Source: Alphaproteobacteria bacterium (lineage in GTDB: Bacteria; Pseudomonadota; Alphaproteobacteria; Reyranellales; Reyranellaceae). From it: a DNA stretch of 7,031 nt. The notes beneath the pieces are model-generated. The model did not search any database. It was not told the DNA's origin and was given only the letters and a program-made list of their open reading frames with translations. The stretch is taken from NCBI GenBank assembly GCA_013290035.1, contig JABCYT010000171.1:1-7031 (forward strand). Direction: 5' to 3'. A program made the translations under genes and the position numbers. Positions within the stretch are counted from its first letter, which is position 1. Each line of letters opens with the position of its first letter. Positions 5,171 to 7,031 of this stretch are shown in pieces.

Positions 5171-5590
5171 ATGAGGCTTCTCCTCCCTCTATTCGGCCTG
5201 CTGCTCGCGTCGTTTGCCGCGGCCGGCTCCGCCGTGGCGGCGGATTGTCCGCTCGACCTCGGGCGTGGCACGGGCTGGGTCGTGTTCTCCGACCACTACA
5301 TGATCGCCTTCCGTCCCGAGCCGATGCGCATCGAGGTCGGCGAACCGTTTGCGCTGCTGTTCAATGTCTGCACCAAGAACGGCAATCCGGCCGAGCTGGC
5401 GGCGGTCGACGCGCAGATGCCGGAGCAGAAGCGCGGCATGAAGGTCAAACCGACCATCGTGCCGGCGGGCGACGGCCGCTATCGCGCCGAAGGCATGGTG
5501 TTCGACAGGTCCGGTCGTTGGGAACTCGCCATCGACGTGCGCGCCGGCGAGGAAAGCGAACGCCTGACGCACGAGATCATTCTCAAGTAG
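5171..5590 (+). CDS. Small exported YtkA/FixH-like protein
   Basis: The product (139 residues) has a Sec signal peptide: MR, LLLPLFGLLLASFAAAG, and cleavage after A23 in AVA-AD. The mature domain looks like the YtkA-like fold. F60-ALLFNVC leads to V79-DAQMPEQKRGMKVKP (79-94), then DGRYRAEGMVFDRSGRWELAIDV (101-123), which is the family's '.MP..GM..P...dG.Y.a.g....G.W.l...v' pattern. Many relatives have histidines in the MPxHxHGM part; here it is MPEQKRGM, so any metal role through those residues is lost. C26 and C67 could form a disulfide. ATG 5171 is preferred because GGA lies six bases upstream; ATG 5165 would add only two residues. It follows the oxygenase gene by 10 bp and converges with ruvX across 4 bp. 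The function is unknown, probably a periplasmic accessory. Confidence 0.75.
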   Translation: MRLLLPLFGLLLASFAAAGSAVAADCPLDLGRGTGWVVFSDHYMIAFRPEPMRIEVGEPFALLFNVCTKNGNPAELAAVDAQMPEQKRGMKVKPTIVPAGDGRYRAEGMVFDRSGRWELAIDVRAGEESERLTHEIILK

Positions 5591-5594
5591 GGCG

Positions 5595-6071
5595 CTAACC
5601 GCGCAGACGCGCCAGCGCACTTTCCAGGATCCAGGCCGCGGCGGCCGCGTCGACCCTTTCAGCGCGCTTGGCGCGGCTCATGTCGTAGTCGTCGATCATG
5701 CCGCGCGTGACGGCAGCCGTGCTGAGCCGCTCGTCCTGCCAGACGACGGGCAGGGCGGCCAGGGCCGGTGGGCCGTGATTGGCGAGGTTGGCCGCGAACT
5801 GGCGCACCGACTGGCAGCGCGGGCCCTCGCTGCCGTCCATGTTGAGCGGCAGCCCGATCGCCAGCGCCTTGATCTCGTGCTTCTTCGCAAGCTCGGCGAG
5901 TGCTGCGAGATCGGCCGCCAGCTTGCCGCGCTTCAGGGTCGTGATGGGCGTCGCCAGCAGGCGCAACGCGTCCGAAGTGGCGACGCCGATGGTCTTGCTG
6001 CCGACATCGAGCGCCATCAGACGGCCGTCGGGCACGCGCGCCTTCAGTTCCGCGAAGTCGACGATCGCCAT
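5595..6071 (-). CDS. ruvX: RuvX/YqgF-family RNase H-fold nuclease (putative Holliday junction resolvase; 16S pre-rRNA processing)
   Basis: The product (158 residues) is full length for RuvX/YqgF, a cytoplasmic RNase H-fold protein assigned to Holliday junction resolution and, in E. coli, to maturation of the 16S rRNA 5' end. Motif 1 is ALDVGSKTIGVATSD with catalytic D22, motif 2 is GLPLNMDGSEGP (73-84), motif 3 is WQDERLST with E114, and motif 4 is VDAAAAAWILE with D141. All acidic residues expected at the active site are present. The start at 6071 gives the common alphaproteobacterial opening MAIVDFAELKA before motif 1. M19 would cut this and sits too close to the motif. It lies three bases after the hydrolase stop, so the two are co-transcribed. 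No good ribosome-binding site is present, which suggests translational coupling. Confidence 0.95.
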   Translation of the reverse strand: MAIVDFAELKARVPDGRLMALDVGSKTIGVATSDALRLLATPITTLKRGKLAADLAALAELAKKHEIKALAIGLPLNMDGSEGPRCQSVRQFAANLANHGPPALAALPVVWQDERLSTAAVTRGMIDDYDMSRAKRAERVDAAAAAWILESALARLRG

Positions 6072-6074
6072 GCC

Positions 6075-6842
6075 TCAGACCGTCTTGCCGTCGAGCCAGG
6101 TGGCGGCATCGTCGGCAACCCGCTCCCAGCCCGGCTGGCCGACGACCCAGTGGCCCTGATTTGGATATTCGACATAGTCCGAGACATGCGCAAAGCGTGC
6201 GGCCGTGCGGCGCACCACGCCGGGCGGCGTCAGCCGGTCCTTTTCGGCGGCGATGAACAGCAGCGGCACGGTGACCAGCCGGGGATCGATCGTCGTGGCC
6301 TTCCTGGCATCGAGCCAGGGCCACGCGATCTCGAACAGGGCGCGGCCCGAATCATGCACGAAGCCTGCATGTCGTTCGCTGCCTTCGCGCGAGTCCGTGG
6401 TGTTGAAGGTGTGCGACAGCGCCTCGCCGAGGGTCGCGCGGTGCGGCTTGCGCCACCAGCCCCACTTCATCTGGATGCGGGCGAAGGCCACGAAGTTCGA
6501 CGGCCGGATCGCGATCACGCTGGCAGGCGCGGCCGGCGTGAGCAGCACACCGGCACGCGCCAGGCCGCGCGCGCACAGCAGCAAGGCGATCAGCCCGCCC
6601 ATCGAATGGCCGATCACGACCGGCTTCTCCGGCAAGGCGCGCAATTCGCGTTCGAGATCGGCGGCGTAGTCGAGCAGGCTGGTGGCGCCGAGCGCGCCGG
6701 GCGGCGCGTGCGGCGGCGCGTCATGGTGGCGTAGCGCAGGCGTCAGGGTTTGCCAGCCGCGCGCCTCGAACCGCGAGCGCCAATTTCGCCACACGTCCGG
6801 CGTGCCCCACATGCCGTGAATGAAGACTGCCAGCTTGGCCAT
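6075..6842 (-). CDS. Alpha/beta-fold hydrolase (lysophospholipase/esterase-like)
   Basis: The product (255 residues) has the standard alpha/beta hydrolase layout. The first strand and oxyanion loop are AVFIHGMWGTP (5-15). The nucleophile elbow is GHSMGG with S80. The acid is D202 in FIAAEKDRLTPP, and the histidine is H231 in PNQGHWVV. A lid-like insertion between about 110 and 185 is rich in Trp and aromatic residues (MKWGWWRK). No signal peptide is visible, so it is probably cytoplasmic. ATG 6842 gives the typical opening directly before the first strand; the longer frame to ATG 6890 adds 16 residues with no family resemblance. The substrate cannot be inferred; monoglyceride- or lysophospholipid-type esters are common in relatives. 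It is the first gene of a two-gene unit with ruvX and is divergent from an antiporter gene. Confidence 0.88.
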   Translation of the reverse strand: MAKLAVFIHGMWGTPDVWRNWRSRFEARGWQTLTPALRHHDAPPHAPPGALGATSLLDYAADLERELRALPEKPVVIGHSMGGLIALLLCARGLARAGVLLTPAAPASVIAIRPSNFVAFARIQMKWGWWRKPHRATLGEALSHTFNTTDSREGSERHAGFVHDSGRALFEIAWPWLDARKATTIDPRLVTVPLLFIAAEKDRLTPPGVVRRTAARFAHVSDYVEYPNQGHWVVGQPGWERVADDAATWLDGKTV

Positions 6843-6922
6843 CGTCGACGTTATAAGGCGAGGGACCGTCGCGGTCGACAATGGCCTCATGACAGGGGCT
6901 TCAGGCGGAGTAAGTTCACCAG

Positions 6923-7031
6923 GTGACCGATACGATCTACGCCCTGCTGGCGATCGCCATGGTGCTGACGGTGGTGAGCCTGCTGGTGCCGCTGGCCGAG
7001 CGCTTGCGCGTGCCCCACACCGTCCTGCTGG
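6923..7031 (+). CDS. N-terminus of a CPA1-type cation:proton antiporter (cut by window end)
   Basis: Thirty-six codons are visible from GTG 6923, reading MTDTIYALLAIAMVLTVVSL and then LVPLAERLRVPHTVLL before the window ends. The hydrophobic first helix followed by PLAERLRVPHTVLL resembles the start of CPA1/NhaP-like sodium:proton antiporters, inner-membrane proteins that exchange Na+ or K+ for protons. GGAG (6907-6910) lies twelve bases upstream, a rather long spacing. ATG 6959 is an alternative that would cut the first helix. The 80 bp between this gene and the hydrolase start show no convincing promoter hexamers. Only the N-terminus is available, so the assignment is tentative. Confidence 0.65.
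   Translation, partial: MTDTIYALLAIAMVLTVVSLLVPLAERLRVPHTVLL

Noticed and set aside
5590..5620. GCGCT/AGCGC inverted repeat between the YtkA-like gene and ruvX as a two-way terminator
   Set aside because: Short, with a long G/C-rich spacer and no T-run; such matches are common by chance at this base composition.
5775..6734. A 319-codon plus-strand open frame opposite ruvX and the hydrolase
   Set aside because: The translation lacks recognisable domains, while both minus-strand genes show intact catalytic motifs.

Overview
The window is a compact, GC-rich chromosomal segment. Coding density is very high, gene junctions mostly overlap or lie within a few bases, and the third codon positions are G/C-loaded. 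The gene content and protein style suggest an alphaproteobacterium, probably Rhizobiales or Rhodospirillales: an HTH/citrate-synthase divergent locus, soluble b561 and YceI genes, RuvX starting 'MAIVDFAEL', and a CPA1-type antiporter. This is inferred from protein resemblance, and the genus cannot be fixed. I see no tRNA, rRNA, CRISPR, insertion sequence or prophage signal.

Layout, left to right. (1) At 22-153 (minus) is a MerR/excisionase-type helix-turn-helix of the kind found at the N-terminus of HTH-citrate synthase fusion proteins, ended by an in-frame TGA close to the window edge. Divergent from it is a short citrate synthase-family enzyme at 239-1324 (plus). The AT-rich region between them (about 154-200) holds a perfect 18-bp palindrome over a TATAAT hexamer, and a near copy of it. 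(2) At 1330-4471 (minus) is a five-gene unit in which every junction overlaps. In transcription order it encodes a PhyH-family Fe(II)/2-oxoglutarate dioxygenase, an exported YceI, a cytochrome b561, a second exported YceI, and a Tat-signal protein of unknown function. (3) At 4516-5590 (plus), divergent by 44 bp from the PhyH gene, are a second Fe(II)/2OG-oxygenase-like protein (PF13759/TIGR02466 type) and a small exported YtkA/FixH-like protein. (4) At 5595-6842 (minus) are an alpha/beta hydrolase and RuvX, three bases apart. (5) From 6923 (plus) is the start of a cation:proton antiporter, cut by the window end.

How the genes may work together. The YceI-b561-YceI block looks like a periplasm/inner-membrane module handling isoprenoid or quinone-type ligands and electrons. 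It parallels the yceJ-yceI pair of enterobacteria but has a YceI on each side of the cytochrome. The Tat protein and the PhyH enzyme are tied to it by translational coupling, which suggests shared expression but does not prove shared function. RuvX and the hydrolase are housekeeping-type genes.

All intergenic stretches are under 100 bp, so no long non-coding region is left unexplained. I found no clear new defence, mobile or RNA system. The most notable items are the operator-like palindrome at the citrate synthase locus, the interrupted HTH reading frame, and the YceI-b561-YceI-Tat gene cluster.
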